From: Maricaulis salignorans
GTDB taxonomy: Bacteria > Pseudomonadota > Alphaproteobacteria > Caulobacterales > Aquidulcibacteraceae
NCBI GenBank assembly: GCA_945891505.1
Contig: CAMDDL010000004.1
Location: 62,001 to 126,000, forward strand
Direction of reading: 5' to 3'
DNA: 64,000 nt
Shown here one piece after another: positions 50,938 to 60,752 of this stretch (positions within the stretch are counted from its first letter, which is position 1; every line of letters starts with the position of its first letter). The position numbers and the translations under genes were made by a program. The notes beneath the pieces were generated by a model that saw nothing but the letters and a program-made list of their open reading frames with translations, was not told the DNA's origin and searched no databases.

Positions 50938-51815
50938 AACAGATGCCGCGTTACTTTCCACTTTTTGCTTTCATCGCTATGTCGGCCTGCGCTAGCGGCG
51001 CGCCGCTCTCATCGGGAAAGCCGTTTGATCTAGCTCCGCCAAAGAACATGGTGGCCAAGGGCATTTCGTACAGCCAAAGAGCATGGCCCGGCGCTGTGCC
51101 GATGCAGGTGGCGATTGTTGAAATCGACTTGAAAACCCATGGCCTGTCCATTGCTGTATCGGGAGGTAGCCCATCGGATACCTCTGAGTATCGTTCTAAG
51201 ACGACGTCCACGTTTCTGCGCGAATCCAGCGCGATTGTTGCGATGAATGGAGGCTATTTTAGCCCGGTTGTCACTGCAGAAGGCTTAGGTCAAGACGCTG
51301 TCGGATTTGCAAAGTCAAATGGCCGAGTGGTGTCACCCGCTTCCACACGCGAAACCGCCGGCGCGGCCAAAGCAGTTGTTTGCTTTGACCGCAGGCAAGT
51401 TCAGATCTTGGCCGCTTTGGCCTGTCCAGAGCGGTTCGCAAATGGCCTAGCGGCAGGTCCGCTGTTGGTTCAAGACGGTACGATGAAGGTTGATCCGAAG
51501 AATGCAACCCGTCACCCACGCTCGATCCTTGGCATCAATGCAGCAGGTGACCGCCTTTGGCTGGTGACCATTGATGGCCGCCAAAAAGGCTATAGCGAAG
51601 GGGCAAGCTTTGCTGAATCCGCCTTGATCTTGCAGGCCTTAGGGGCGGCCCATGCGATCAATCTCGATGGCGGTGGGTCAACCGCGCTGGTGTACCGCGA
51701 TCCGGTTCGGGGGCCACAGGTGCTGAATCGGCCAATCCAGTCGGGCATTCCGGGCACAGAAAGACCTGTAGCCACCCACATTGGCGTGTTCACAAAGGCT
51801 AAGCCAAAGACTTGA
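50934..51815 (+). CDS. Phosphodiester glycosidase (NAGPA/DUF2233) family lipoprotein
   Basis: 293 aa with a lipobox MSAC ending at Cys19, so probably a lipoprotein. The domain shows IVAMNGGYFSP, FANGLAAGPLLVQDG, RHPRSILGINAAGDRLWLVTIDGRQKGYSEGASFAESALILQALGAAHAINLDGGGSTALVY, the signature of the N-acetylglucosamine-1-phosphodiester alpha-N-acetylglucosaminidase-like family. Likely acts on a periplasmic glycan phosphodiester. ATG overlaps the regulator stop. Confidence 0.88.
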   Translation: MKQMPRYFPLFAFIAMSACASGAPLSSGKPFDLAPPKNMVAKGISYSQRAWPGAVPMQVAIVEIDLKTHGLSIAVSGGSPSDTSEYRSKTTSTFLRESSAIVAMNGGYFSPVVTAEGLGQDAVGFAKSNGRVVSPASTRETAGAAKAVVCFDRRQVQILAALACPERFANGLAAGPLLVQDGTMKVDPKNATRHPRSILGINAAGDRLWLVTIDGRQKGYSEGASFAESALILQALGAAHAINLDGGGSTALVYRDPVRGPQVLNRPIQSGIPGTERPVATHIGVFTKAKPKT

Positions 51816-51823
51816 TGGCCGGT

Positions 51824-52927
51824 TTAGTCACCGACCTTCAGGCCACGTTGGGTCACCAAATAAGTGGCAAACGTCCCTAGCCAATGCCCGCCCTCATAGT
51901 GCTCACCTGTCACCGCAGGCAGAGCAATGTCCCGATGGGCTTTTGCTGCCGCAAGGAGGGCCAGCCTTCGTTTATCGGCTGTCGGCAAACCCGCGGCCAT
52001 GCCTTCCAGCATCCATGCCCGAGATAGATTGAGCCCGTCGATATGGGCCAGTTTGCCATCGGTGCGATCCGTGACGATGCCTACGGGCAACCAGTCTGCA
52101 CTGGCAGTCTTGGGGATGGTGGGTAAAGCGATGCTCAGCCACTTGGCGTAGGCCTCAGGAGCCAAAACGCGACGCATAAGGTCGGCCTCACCCAAACAGG
52201 CCGACACAAAATCTTCCCCGCCAGGTTCAAACCGCAAAGGACAATCGCGATCCTTGCCATAATAAGTCATGGCACGCTCGTCGATCAGGGCTAGAAAGGC
52301 GGTGTCTTGTACCTCCACTGCCCAATCGCGGGCGAGCCCTAAAGCAAATGCGGTTTGTGAATGCTCCCCAACCCGCATCGGCGTGCGAAGCTTTGGCAAC
52401 CAGCTTTTGAGTTGACCCGCTGCGCGCTGCTCTAGCGGCGCGAAATCGACCGCCCAGCTCGCCACGCTTTGATCCTGTTTAGCCCATTGGCGCAGTTCCG
52501 CGCCCAATTGTAGCATCCAAGCCAAGCCATAAGGGCGCTCAAAACCAGCGCGCCCCGCTCCATTCATATAGGCAAGTTCGGCCTCTAAATTAGCTTTGGT
52601 CAGGCCCTTAGCCAAAGCTTGCCGGGCGGCAGGGGTATAAGAAGCTTGCGGATAAAGCCGTGCAAGCCGTGCCAAGAGCCAGTGGCCGTGCACCGACGAA
52701 TGATGGTCAAAACAGCCGTAAAATGCGGGTGTCAACTGGCTGGGCGTGCGTGCATCATCGGCTGAATTCAGCACATGGGCGATCTTGTTAGGATATTCGG
52801 TGTGGATGCACGACAGAGCAAGGTTCGCGAACCGCCCTGTTGCGTCTTCAAAGCCAGATGCTTGGGCGGCAGGCGAAGTTATGATAGCAAAGCACACGGC
52901 TAGGATCGATAAATGGGAACGGCGCAT
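51824..52927 (-). CDS. DUF2891 family exported protein
   Basis: 367 aa with signal peptide (MRRSHLSILAVCFAIITSPAAQA). Helical-repeat-like protein with ELALSC-type start FANLALSCIHTEYPNKIAHVL, FYGCFDHHSSVHGHWLLARL, GEHSQTAFALGLARDWA, PGGEDFVSACLGEADLMRRVL and EGGHWLGTFATYLVTQRGL, matching DUF2891 in outline. The HH..HGHW and E.GHW motifs suggest a glycan-active or metal site. Function unknown. A TTG at 52942 is an alternative start. Confidence 0.8.
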   Translation of the reverse strand: MRRSHLSILAVCFAIITSPAAQASGFEDATGRFANLALSCIHTEYPNKIAHVLNSADDARTPSQLTPAFYGCFDHHSSVHGHWLLARLARLYPQASYTPAARQALAKGLTKANLEAELAYMNGAGRAGFERPYGLAWMLQLGAELRQWAKQDQSVASWAVDFAPLEQRAAGQLKSWLPKLRTPMRVGEHSQTAFALGLARDWAVEVQDTAFLALIDERAMTYYGKDRDCPLRFEPGGEDFVSACLGEADLMRRVLAPEAYAKWLSIALPTIPKTASADWLPVGIVTDRTDGKLAHIDGLNLSRAWMLEGMAAGLPTADKRRLALLAAAKAHRDIALPAVTGEHYEGGHWLGTFATYLVTQRGLKVGD

Positions 52928-52966
52928 GCGTTTTTTGTGCAACAGCCCGCTAGGTGAGGCAAGGCT

Positions 52967-54022
52967 TTATTTTTTAGGCGCGCTCATGGCGGGCAGGGTC
53001 TTGGCAACTTGGAAGTTTGCTGCCCGTTCATCAGGGTGCAAGGGCACCATGCCTCTGCCGCGCAAATAGCCGCGAAGGCCGGCGGCATGATCGGACAAAA
53101 GCTCCATCGCAAATTCTTGTAGCCCCGGCACAACGCCTACATTGGCTTTCTTCACATAGAAATAGAGCGAGCGTGAAGCCGCATATTTTCCGTCGACTAT
53201 GGCTTCAGCCGATGGCTCCACACCATTGAGCGGGGCTGCCTGCAGGCGGTCCATGTTTTCTTCGAACGATGAAAAACCAAACACACCAAATTGTTCGGGT
53301 GAGCGCGATAATGCTTGCACGATCAGGCTGTCGTTTTCACCAGAATCTTTCCAAGCGCCATCTTCGCGCAAGGTCAGAGCACGTCTTTGAAATTCCTTGT
53401 CGTCTTTTTCCTTGAGTGCCTTCATTTCAGGTACTTGTTCTGCACCCTTTGCCATCACCAATTCGGCAAAGGCGTCACGCGTACCAGAGGTCGGAGGCGG
53501 CCCCATTACATCGATCTTGATCGCCGGCAAATTCGGGTTGATCTCGTTCCACTTTGTATAAGGATTGGGGACGAAGGCCTGTTTTGAGGGATCATAGATC
53601 TCTTTTGCTAGGGCCTGATAGACTTCTTGCTTGGTCAATGTGACGGGCGTCGCAGCCTTTGAATTGGCGATGACAATCCCGTCATAGCCGATTTTAATCT
53701 CAACGATTTCGGTCACGCCATTTTTCTGACATGTCTCGAACTCACCTTTTTTGATCTGCCGGGATGCGTTTGAGATATCCGGGAACCCGGGGCCCAAGCC
53801 ACGGCAAAAAATTGCAAACCCGCCACCGGTACCCGTCGATTCCACGCGTGGCGTTTTGAAACGGCCACGGGCGGAAAACTGCTCTGCCGCAGCGGCTGAG
53901 AAGGGGAATAGGGTGGAGGACCCCACAACCGCCACCCGGTCGCGACCATCGTTTGGGTTGCAGCCTGCCAAGACAAAGACGCCAGATGCCAGAAAAGCCA
54001 GGCTAAGGTGCTTGAAAGTCAT
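52967..54022 (-). CDS. PstS-like phosphate-binding lipoprotein
   Basis: 351 aa. Lipoprotein signal MTFKHLSLAFLASGVFVLAGC, then the PBP fold: VAVVGSSTLFPFSAAAAEQF, ESTGTGGGFAIFCRGLGPGFPDISNASRQIKKGEFETC, KIGYDGIVIANSK, PTSGTRDAFAELV. SST, GTGGG and SGTRD segments match phosphate contacts of PstS. ATG 54022 begins the signal peptide; the open frame upstream to 54100 is not homologous. No pstCAB genes in the window. Confidence 0.88.
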   Translation of the reverse strand: MTFKHLSLAFLASGVFVLAGCNPNDGRDRVAVVGSSTLFPFSAAAAEQFSARGRFKTPRVESTGTGGGFAIFCRGLGPGFPDISNASRQIKKGEFETCQKNGVTEIVEIKIGYDGIVIANSKAATPVTLTKQEVYQALAKEIYDPSKQAFVPNPYTKWNEINPNLPAIKIDVMGPPPTSGTRDAFAELVMAKGAEQVPEMKALKEKDDKEFQRRALTLREDGAWKDSGENDSLIVQALSRSPEQFGVFGFSSFEENMDRLQAAPLNGVEPSAEAIVDGKYAASRSLYFYVKKANVGVVPGLQEFAMELLSDHAAGLRGYLRGRGMVPLHPDERAANFQVAKTLPAMSAPKK

Positions 54023-54091
54023 GTAATCAATCCAAATTAAGTGTCTGCGCTGCACGGCGCCGGGCGATTTTAGAGGTGCGTTAGTCTGACG

Positions 54092-54121
54092 ATATGACAC
54101 CCACGCTTCAATAATATGACA
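54092..54121 (-). promoter_or_regulatory. Pho-box-like repeats upstream of the PstS-like gene
   Basis: Read on the minus strand, TGTCATAT occurs twice, 22 bp apart (54114-54121 and 54092-54099), with a degenerate TGAAGCGT half-site midway, so three half-sites in 11-bp phase. PhoB boxes are direct CTGTCAT repeats in 11-bp phase. Location 70-100 bp before a phosphate-binding protein start supports PhoB control. Confidence 0.45.
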
Positions 54122-54149
54122 AAATCACAACAATGACGCTATGGCGCGG

Positions 54150-56798
54150 TTACAGCATCTTTTTCAGGGCATAGACAAAGTCCAAAGCTTCGCGCGGCGT
54201 CAGTTGATCAGGGTCAAGGTCCAGCAAGGCCTGCTCGAGCGTGGATGGCGTGGTTACGGCCTCTGGGGCAGGGTTTGTAGCGGCAAATAGCGGCAAGTCA
54301 TCCAAAGCACCGGGGCGGCCATTGTTCTGGGTTTTTTCAAGCCTACTCAAAACAGACTTCGCCCGCGCCACCGCACTTGGTGGCAGACCAGCAAGTTTTG
54401 CTACTTGCACGCCATAAGACCGGTCAGCGGCCCCTTCGACGACTTCATGCAAAAAGACGAGGTCGCCTTTCCACTCCTTCGCGCGTAGGCTGGCGTTGCC
54501 GCAGGCAGGCAAACGTTCAGCCAAAGCTGTGAGCTCATGATAATGCGTGGCGAACAAAGCGCGACATTGATTGGAATCGTGGAGATGTTCCGCCACTGCC
54601 CACGCAATCGCCAAGCCGTCGTAGGTGGAAGTGCCGCGTCCGATTTCATCGAGAATAACAAAGGCCCGTGGCCCGGCGCGGTTCAAGATCGTGGCCGTCT
54701 CAACCATTTCCACCATAAAGGTCGACCGACCCTTAGATAGATCATCGGAGGCACCGACGCGCGAAAATATCCGATCCACCAGCCCCATGTGGAGCGATTC
54801 TGCTGGCACATAAGAGCCCGCTTGGGCTAAGATCGCCAAGAGCGCGTTTTGTCGCAAAAAAGTCGATTTACCCGCCATATTAGGCCCGGTAATCAAGGTG
54901 AGGCGTGGTGCAGATGTTCCGGCACCATCTAAATGGCAGGCGTTAGAGGTAAAGACTTCCCCGGATTTTCGAAGTGCAGCTTCTACAACCGGGTGACGAC
55001 CGCCACGTACGTCAAACCCGCGACCCTCGTCCAATACAGGTCGGACCGCATCAATTTCCACCGCCCATTCTGCCAGCCCAGCCGCGACATCGAGGGTAGC
55101 AAGTGCATCGCCGACTGCCCGTATCCCGCTGCTCTGACGCACGACCTCAGCCAAGGCCTCGTTCCACAATTCAAGTTCGCGGGCGAGTGCCCGTTCTGAC
55201 GCCCGCGCGATTTGGCCGTCTAGCTCCATGAGGCGCTGGTTCGTAAAGCGAATTGCACTCGCCGTAGTTTGACGGTGAATGAAGAGCGCATTGAGCGGCG
55301 GGCTCATAAGGGCTTCGGCTTGTTTGGGGGTGGCCTCGATGAAGAAGCCCAAAACCGCATTATTGCGGATTCTGAGTGGCAGGCCCGCTTGCTCCGAGAC
55401 TTCCGCCTGAAGATTGGCCACCACTTGGCGTGCATTGGTCGAAAGCAGACGGATCTCATCTAGGACAGGATCAAACCCTGTCGAAACAAAGCCGCCATCG
55501 CGCGTCAGAAGCCCGGGCTCTGGAATAATCATCGCGATCAAGCGATGCGCAAGCAAGGCCAGAGTTGGCTGATGGATGAGGCTGAGATCTCGCTGAGCCA
55601 AGGCCAGCTCATCAGGCAGGTCAAGCGGCAGGCGCGCACTGATCTGATCGCCTTCCATCAAAGCAATGGCCAGCGCCCGCAAGTCTCGTGGGCCACCACG
55701 GCCTAATTCCAGACGAGAAAGGGCGCGGCTGACATCGGGTATTTGGCTAAGTGTCTCACGCACCTCACGACGGTGGTCGCTCGCCCCGATCAGGTGTTCG
55801 ATGGCGTTCAGTCGGTCCTTGATCACACCTAGATCAAGAGAGGGACGCCCAATCCGTTCCGCTAGCATCCGTCCACCGGCTGCGGTCCGGGTGCGGTCTA
55901 TGGCAGCCAGCAAAGAGCCTTCGCGCGTACCGCGCTGTGAGCGATCAAGCTCCAAACTCAGGCGGGTGGTCGCGTCGATTGCCATGATGCCGGAAGTCTC
56001 CACCCGTTTTGGTGGCGTCAAACGAGGGGCAAACCCGGCTTGGGTTAGGCTGATGTAATCATAAACGAGACCCAGAGCCGTCAATTCGGCCTTTCCAAAC
56101 GCCCCAAATCCGTCGAGCGTCTGCACACCAAAGCCAAGTTCCAGCGTGCGCGCAGCGGCCTTTGCATCTGCTGATTTTGCAGGCCTTGGGGTTACAGAGC
56201 CCGAGACTGCCGCGATTGCCTTTGCGCCGGCTTTCTCCAAATCGCTATCAACGATCACCAATTCCCCAATCGACAGTGCAGAAGCTTCATCGATTAGGCG
56301 TTGGATCGGTGCCTCCATCACAGCAAATTCACCTGTGGAAACATCTGCCCAAGCAAGGGCGGCTCCCAAGCCGCCTGCAGTAAATGCCAGAGCCGCCAAC
56401 CGATTGGCATGGCGGGGGTCCAAGAGCGTGTCTTCAGTCAAGGTGCCTGGCGTGATGATACGGACGACATCTCGACGCACAACCGACTTAGAGCCGCGCT
56501 TGCGGGCTTCTGCCGCATCTTCTGTCTGGTCGCAAATTGCGATCTTGAAGCCCTTTCGGACCAATTTCGCAATATAAGCGTCAGCCGAATGGGCTGGGAC
56601 ACCTGCCATTGCGATATCTTCGCCCAGATGCTGGCCCCGTTTCGTTAGGGCAATATCAAGCGCGCCAGCCGCCGTTTTGGCGTCTTCAAAGAAGAGCTCA
56701 TAAAAGTCACCCATGCGGAAAAACAGCAAAGCATCGCTATGCTCCTCTTTCGCGGCCAGATACTGGGCCATTACGGGTGTGGTGCCGGGGGCTGTCAT
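54150..56798 (-). CDS. mutS: DNA mismatch repair protein MutS
   Basis: 882 aa. N-terminal mismatch-binding motif ALLFFRMGDFYELFFEDA, core and clamp domains, Walker A TGPNMAGKSTFLRQNALLAILAQ in the last third, Walker B/D-loop FVILDEIGRGTSTYDGLAIAWAV and FATHYHEL. Recognises base mismatches with MutL. Full length. Divergent from maeB. Confidence 0.98.
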   Translation of the reverse strand: MTAPGTTPVMAQYLAAKEEHSDALLFFRMGDFYELFFEDAKTAAGALDIALTKRGQHLGEDIAMAGVPAHSADAYIAKLVRKGFKIAICDQTEDAAEARKRGSKSVVRRDVVRIITPGTLTEDTLLDPRHANRLAALAFTAGGLGAALAWADVSTGEFAVMEAPIQRLIDEASALSIGELVIVDSDLEKAGAKAIAAVSGSVTPRPAKSADAKAAARTLELGFGVQTLDGFGAFGKAELTALGLVYDYISLTQAGFAPRLTPPKRVETSGIMAIDATTRLSLELDRSQRGTREGSLLAAIDRTRTAAGGRMLAERIGRPSLDLGVIKDRLNAIEHLIGASDHRREVRETLSQIPDVSRALSRLELGRGGPRDLRALAIALMEGDQISARLPLDLPDELALAQRDLSLIHQPTLALLAHRLIAMIIPEPGLLTRDGGFVSTGFDPVLDEIRLLSTNARQVVANLQAEVSEQAGLPLRIRNNAVLGFFIEATPKQAEALMSPPLNALFIHRQTTASAIRFTNQRLMELDGQIARASERALARELELWNEALAEVVRQSSGIRAVGDALATLDVAAGLAEWAVEIDAVRPVLDEGRGFDVRGGRHPVVEAALRKSGEVFTSNACHLDGAGTSAPRLTLITGPNMAGKSTFLRQNALLAILAQAGSYVPAESLHMGLVDRIFSRVGASDDLSKGRSTFMVEMVETATILNRAGPRAFVILDEIGRGTSTYDGLAIAWAVAEHLHDSNQCRALFATHYHELTALAERLPACGNASLRAKEWKGDLVFLHEVVEGAADRSYGVQVAKLAGLPPSAVARAKSVLSRLEKTQNNGRPGALDDLPLFAATNPAPEAVTTPSTLEQALLDLDPDQLTPREALDFVYALKKML

Positions 56799-56931
56799 CA
56801 GACGGGTTTAGCTGCGGATTCTTCCGCTGGCAAAGTGTCAAACACGGTTTTAAAAGTAGACACACGTTGATCGAACGCTCGGCCCGGTCTAGCAAGGGTG
56901 AAATAGAATAGCGTAGGACGAAGAATATCTG

Positions 56932-59217
56932 ATGAGCAGCGAGCGCAAGACTTTCACAGACCAAGAAGCCCTCGATTTTCACAGTCTGCCTACGCCGGGG
57001 AAGATATCGGTTGTGGCCTCCAAACCGATGGCGACCCAGCGCGATCTGTCGCTTGCCTATTCTCCCGGTGTCGCGGTTCCAGTTCTCGCCATCTCAAAAG
57101 ATCCCGACACGGCGTATGACTATACGTCGAAAGGCAATTTGGTAGCCGTGATTTCAAACGGTACTGCCATTTTGGGTCTGGGTAATCTGGGTGCCTTGGC
57201 TTCAAAGCCTGTGATGGAAGGCAAGTCGGTTCTGTTTAAGCGCTTTGCGGATATCGACTCGATCGACATTGAGCTTGATTCAATGGACTCAGAAGAGATC
57301 ATCCGCACCGTTCGCAATATCTCCTGCACCTTCGGCGGTATCAATCTGGAAGATATCAAAAGCCCAGAATGCTTTATCATTGAAAGCAGGCTTAAAGAAT
57401 TATGCGACATTCCAGTTTTTCATGACGACCAACATGGAACCGCCATCATCGCGGCCGCAGGCTTGATCAATGCTTGCGAAATTACAGGTCGCGATTTTAA
57501 GGACCTTAAAGTCGTGGTGTCAGGTGCCGGTGCCGCTGGTCTGTCTTGTATCTCCTTGATCAAGACGCTGGGCGTGCCGCACCAAAACGTCATTGTGTGT
57601 GACCGCGACGGGGTGGTCTATCGTGGCCGTGAAAAGGGCATGGATCAATTCAAGTCCGCCCATGCTGTTGATACGCCCCTGCGAACTTTAGAAGAGGCAA
57701 TGAAGGGCGCAGATTGTTTCTTGGGCCTGTCCGCCAAAGGAGCGGTTAATCAAGCCATGGTGGCCAGCATGGCCCCAAACCCCATCATCTTTGCGATGGC
57801 TAATCCGGATCCAGAGATTCGCCCAGAAGAAATTTTGGAAGTGCGGACCGATGCGATTATCGCCACCGGCAGGTCGGACTATGCGAACCAAGTCAACAAT
57901 GTTTTGGGCTTCCCCTATATCTTCCGGGGTGCGTTGGACGTCCGCGCCCGCACGATCAATGAAGAGATGAAGCTGGCGGCAGCCCGCGCCCTCGCAGAAC
58001 TTGCGCGTGAAGATGTACCCGATGAAGTGATGGCCGCCTATCATGGTCGCCAACTTAAATTTGGTCCGGGATACATCATCCCGACGCCGTTTGATCCACG
58101 CTTGATTGCCGCCATCCCGCCAGCCGTGGCACAAGCTGCAATGGACACAGGGGTCGCCCGCAAGCCGATCGATGATATGGGCGCTTATCGTGATCGTCTG
58201 GCCCAGCGCCTCGACCCAACAGCGTCCCTTCTGCAAAGCTTGCAGGAATGGGTGCGTTCCAATCCAAAGACAATCGTGTTTGCTGAAGGTGAGGATCCCG
58301 CCGTTATCCGCGCCGCCTATCAATTCGAGCAATTGGAAATGGGCAAGGCCATTTTGATCGGGCGCGAAGAGCAAGTACGCCGTAACAAGTCGCTGGTAGG
58401 CGTCCCGGAGGATTCTGGTCTCCAGATATTCAATGCACGTCTATCTGACCGCAATGTCGACTATACAGACTATCTGTATCGCCGCCTGCAGCGTCGTGGC
58501 TATTTGCTGCGCGATTGCCAGCGCATGATCAATCAAGATCGTAACGTCTTTGCCGCAACCATGGTTGCCATGGGCGACGCCGACGGGATGGTTACAGGCA
58601 CAACACGTACAACTGACCAAGCATTGAATGAAGTCATGTTGGCGATTGATGCGGCGGCCAAGAGCAAGCCGATCGGCCTTTCGGTGCTGATTTCGAAGGG
58701 GCGAACCATTTTTGTCGCCGATACCAACGTCACTGAAATGCCAAATGCCGAGGATTTGGCCCGCATTGCCATTCAGGCGGCTGGCGCTGCCAAGCGTCTC
58801 GGCTTTGTACCGCGCGTTGCCTTTGTGGCTTACTCCACCTTTGGACGGCCAATGGGCGAGCGGTCAGAAAAGTGCCGTGAGGCGACGGCGATCCTAGATC
58901 GCATGGAAGAAATCGACTTCGAATATGAGGGTGAAATGTCGGTGGGGGTCGCTCTCAGCGCGGATTCGCATCGTCTTTACCCCTTCTCGCGACTGACCGG
59001 ACCAGCCAATGTGTTAGTGATGCCTGCCATCCACTCCGCACGCATTTCGACCGATCTGGTTGAGTTTTTGGGTGGCGCCACCGTTTTGGGGCCTATGATG
59101 GTCGGCTTGCGCCATCCGGTCCAAATATGTTCGCTCTCCGCACCGGTTTCTGAGATTGTGACCTTGGCTACTTTGGCAGCCTATGACGTCAATGCCGTCA
59201 GTCCAAGTAAGCGCTAG
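56932..59217 (+). CDS. maeB: NADP-type malic enzyme with C-terminal phosphotransacetylase-like domain, MaeB
   Basis: 761 aa. N-terminal malic enzyme domain (about 1-430; AYSPGVAVP, GNLVAVISNGTAILGLGNLGALASKPVMEGK, HDDQHGTA, VSGAGAAGLSCI) and a phosphotransacetylase-like regulatory domain (about 440-761; VFAEGEDPAVIRAA, GRTIFVADTNVTEMP). Oxidatively decarboxylates malate to pyruvate, giving NADPH. Convergent with the next gene at 9 bp. Confidence 0.95.
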   Translation: MSSERKTFTDQEALDFHSLPTPGKISVVASKPMATQRDLSLAYSPGVAVPVLAISKDPDTAYDYTSKGNLVAVISNGTAILGLGNLGALASKPVMEGKSVLFKRFADIDSIDIELDSMDSEEIIRTVRNISCTFGGINLEDIKSPECFIIESRLKELCDIPVFHDDQHGTAIIAAAGLINACEITGRDFKDLKVVVSGAGAAGLSCISLIKTLGVPHQNVIVCDRDGVVYRGREKGMDQFKSAHAVDTPLRTLEEAMKGADCFLGLSAKGAVNQAMVASMAPNPIIFAMANPDPEIRPEEILEVRTDAIIATGRSDYANQVNNVLGFPYIFRGALDVRARTINEEMKLAAARALAELAREDVPDEVMAAYHGRQLKFGPGYIIPTPFDPRLIAAIPPAVAQAAMDTGVARKPIDDMGAYRDRLAQRLDPTASLLQSLQEWVRSNPKTIVFAEGEDPAVIRAAYQFEQLEMGKAILIGREEQVRRNKSLVGVPEDSGLQIFNARLSDRNVDYTDYLYRRLQRRGYLLRDCQRMINQDRNVFAATMVAMGDADGMVTGTTRTTDQALNEVMLAIDAAAKSKPIGLSVLISKGRTIFVADTNVTEMPNAEDLARIAIQAAGAAKRLGFVPRVAFVAYSTFGRPMGERSEKCREATAILDRMEEIDFEYEGEMSVGVALSADSHRLYPFSRLTGPANVLVMPAIHSARISTDLVEFLGGATVLGPMMVGLRHPVQICSLSAPVSEIVTLATLAAYDVNAVSPSKR

Positions 59218-59226
59218 GCTGTGCCT

Positions 59227-60345
59227 CTACCAAGGCTGAGAATAGGGTTGGCGGGGCGTAAGCCCGGTCTCGAACTCGATTAGGATCTCGAGAAACTCGT
59301 CAGATGTCGGCAGGTTTGCGGAACCGCCCTTAAACCGGTAGCCCCAGAATGAAGAAATGTGCGAGATCACGCCCATTGAATAACCAAGGTCTAGGAAGAA
59401 AACAGGAGCCTCCAACAAGAACCTGCGAAAGGCTGCCGTGTTGCCACGATGGACCAGGTCGGCAAATGCATCATCGTAGACCGCCAGAACCTTGCTACAA
59501 TTGCGGGCCGCTTCGCGGATCCGTTTGCGGATCGAGATTTTGAGGTCACGGATTTCCTCGCGCGTGGCGGCATCATTTCGTCCCGACGGCTTAATCTGAT
59601 CCATCTCCTGCGTGACGCGGATTAAGCTTTGCATCATCTCCGAGAATTGCCATTTGTAATAGATGAAGCCCTTCCAGCTGAAGATCCCTTGGTTGAATTG
59701 ATCACCCTGTAAGCCTAGCGTCGTACGCAACGGGTCGAGGCGCGCGTCGGCATTTGTGGACAAAAGCGCGTCGGCCAGTTTAGCAACCATGCCAGCGCCA
59801 CCGCTAGCACTCGTGGTTTCAAAGGCCATACGGATTAGAGGGGCCATCTCAGCACTGGTGAAGCTCTGCATGCGACTGGAGTCAGCGGGCGATATTGAGA
59901 AGTAACATTCCGCTGGCTGGTGTTGGTTACGGCGCAATTGTTCGCGAACCAAAAACGGGTCGAGCGAGGGCAACTCATTCAACATGCCGAGGACCAGAAA
60001 GTCCCTTTCAAGCTCTAATTCACGATAGCCAACCAAATCGCAAATAGCTTGACGAAATCCTTTCTGGTTCACAAAAATCGAACGTCCACCCAATTCTAGA
60101 TTGTCAAAGTCGAGTGGAAAAATAATCTTCGTCGCGACACTTTTAGAATTGGGCAGAAGATAAGCTTCGTCTCGACGAAGTCGATGCTTCACCAGAATGG
60201 ATCGGTTTAGGAGATCATCGGTAAAAAGCGGAGCATTTCTGCGCAGGGGATCTTGAGCATAGCGCTTTGCGACCAGATTCAAATTCAGCACCCGACTGGA
60301 TGACGCAGAGTTCGCGAGGGCAGCTAAGTTACGTATCCCTGACAT
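59227..60345 (-). CDS. Conserved-looking protein of unknown function
   Basis: 372 aa, not recognised. Predicted soluble, mixed alpha/beta, with a long charged helix near 255-300 (TREEIRDLKISIRKRIREAARNCSKVLAVYDDAFADLVHRGN) that could be coiled-coil, and a final segment with aromatic residues (SSFWGYRFKGGSANLPTSDEFLEILIEFETGL). No signal peptide or obvious catalytic motif. Alone between maeB and a 400-bp gap. Codon use resembles its neighbours and the frame is long, so it is a real gene. Confidence 0.75.
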   Translation of the reverse strand: MSGIRNLAALANSASSSRVLNLNLVAKRYAQDPLRRNAPLFTDDLLNRSILVKHRLRRDEAYLLPNSKSVATKIIFPLDFDNLELGGRSIFVNQKGFRQAICDLVGYRELELERDFLVLGMLNELPSLDPFLVREQLRRNQHQPAECYFSISPADSSRMQSFTSAEMAPLIRMAFETTSASGGAGMVAKLADALLSTNADARLDPLRTTLGLQGDQFNQGIFSWKGFIYYKWQFSEMMQSLIRVTQEMDQIKPSGRNDAATREEIRDLKISIRKRIREAARNCSKVLAVYDDAFADLVHRGNTAAFRRFLLEAPVFFLDLGYSMGVISHISSFWGYRFKGGSANLPTSDEFLEILIEFETGLTPRQPYSQPW

Positions 60346-60752
60346 GAGTGGGCCTGTTTAAAATTCACTCTGACGCGATTAATCAGGCATTCTCACTAGT
60401 AACAGCGGGTGAAAGACAGGATAAGCAACTCGATAAAACTTTCACAAAATCGACGCTCTATTAGAAAAATTGGGTATTTGTGCAGCGTGAGACAACTGAA
60501 GAAAAATAACTTGGCTAATTATTGGGTCAGGGGGGACCTATCTATCAGGGGTTCTTGGGCAGCTTTCCTAGCGGTGAACGTATCTTCAAACAGCCTTGAG
60601 AATGCACATTGAGACTTAATGCCGGAAGCAACGCCCGCGTAGGTTCAACCAGTAAGATTAGGTAAGCTATTGCTCAATTTCGATTTGGAGCGCAATTACG
60701 ATCCGGATTGATTAAACCGCGCTCTAACTTCAGCCAAAGCTAGGCATCAGGC
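60346..60752. other. 407-bp gap with no gene found
   Basis: Upstream region of the unknown 372-aa gene and downstream of the TadG-like gene. Short frames without ribosome sites; somewhat A/T-rich near 60410-60520. No repeat, tRNA or terminator recognised. Confidence 0.5.

Noticed and set aside
60409-60612. 67-codon frame in the gap after the TadG-like gene
   Set aside because: No ribosome site, and the sequence looks like random translation of AT-rich DNA.
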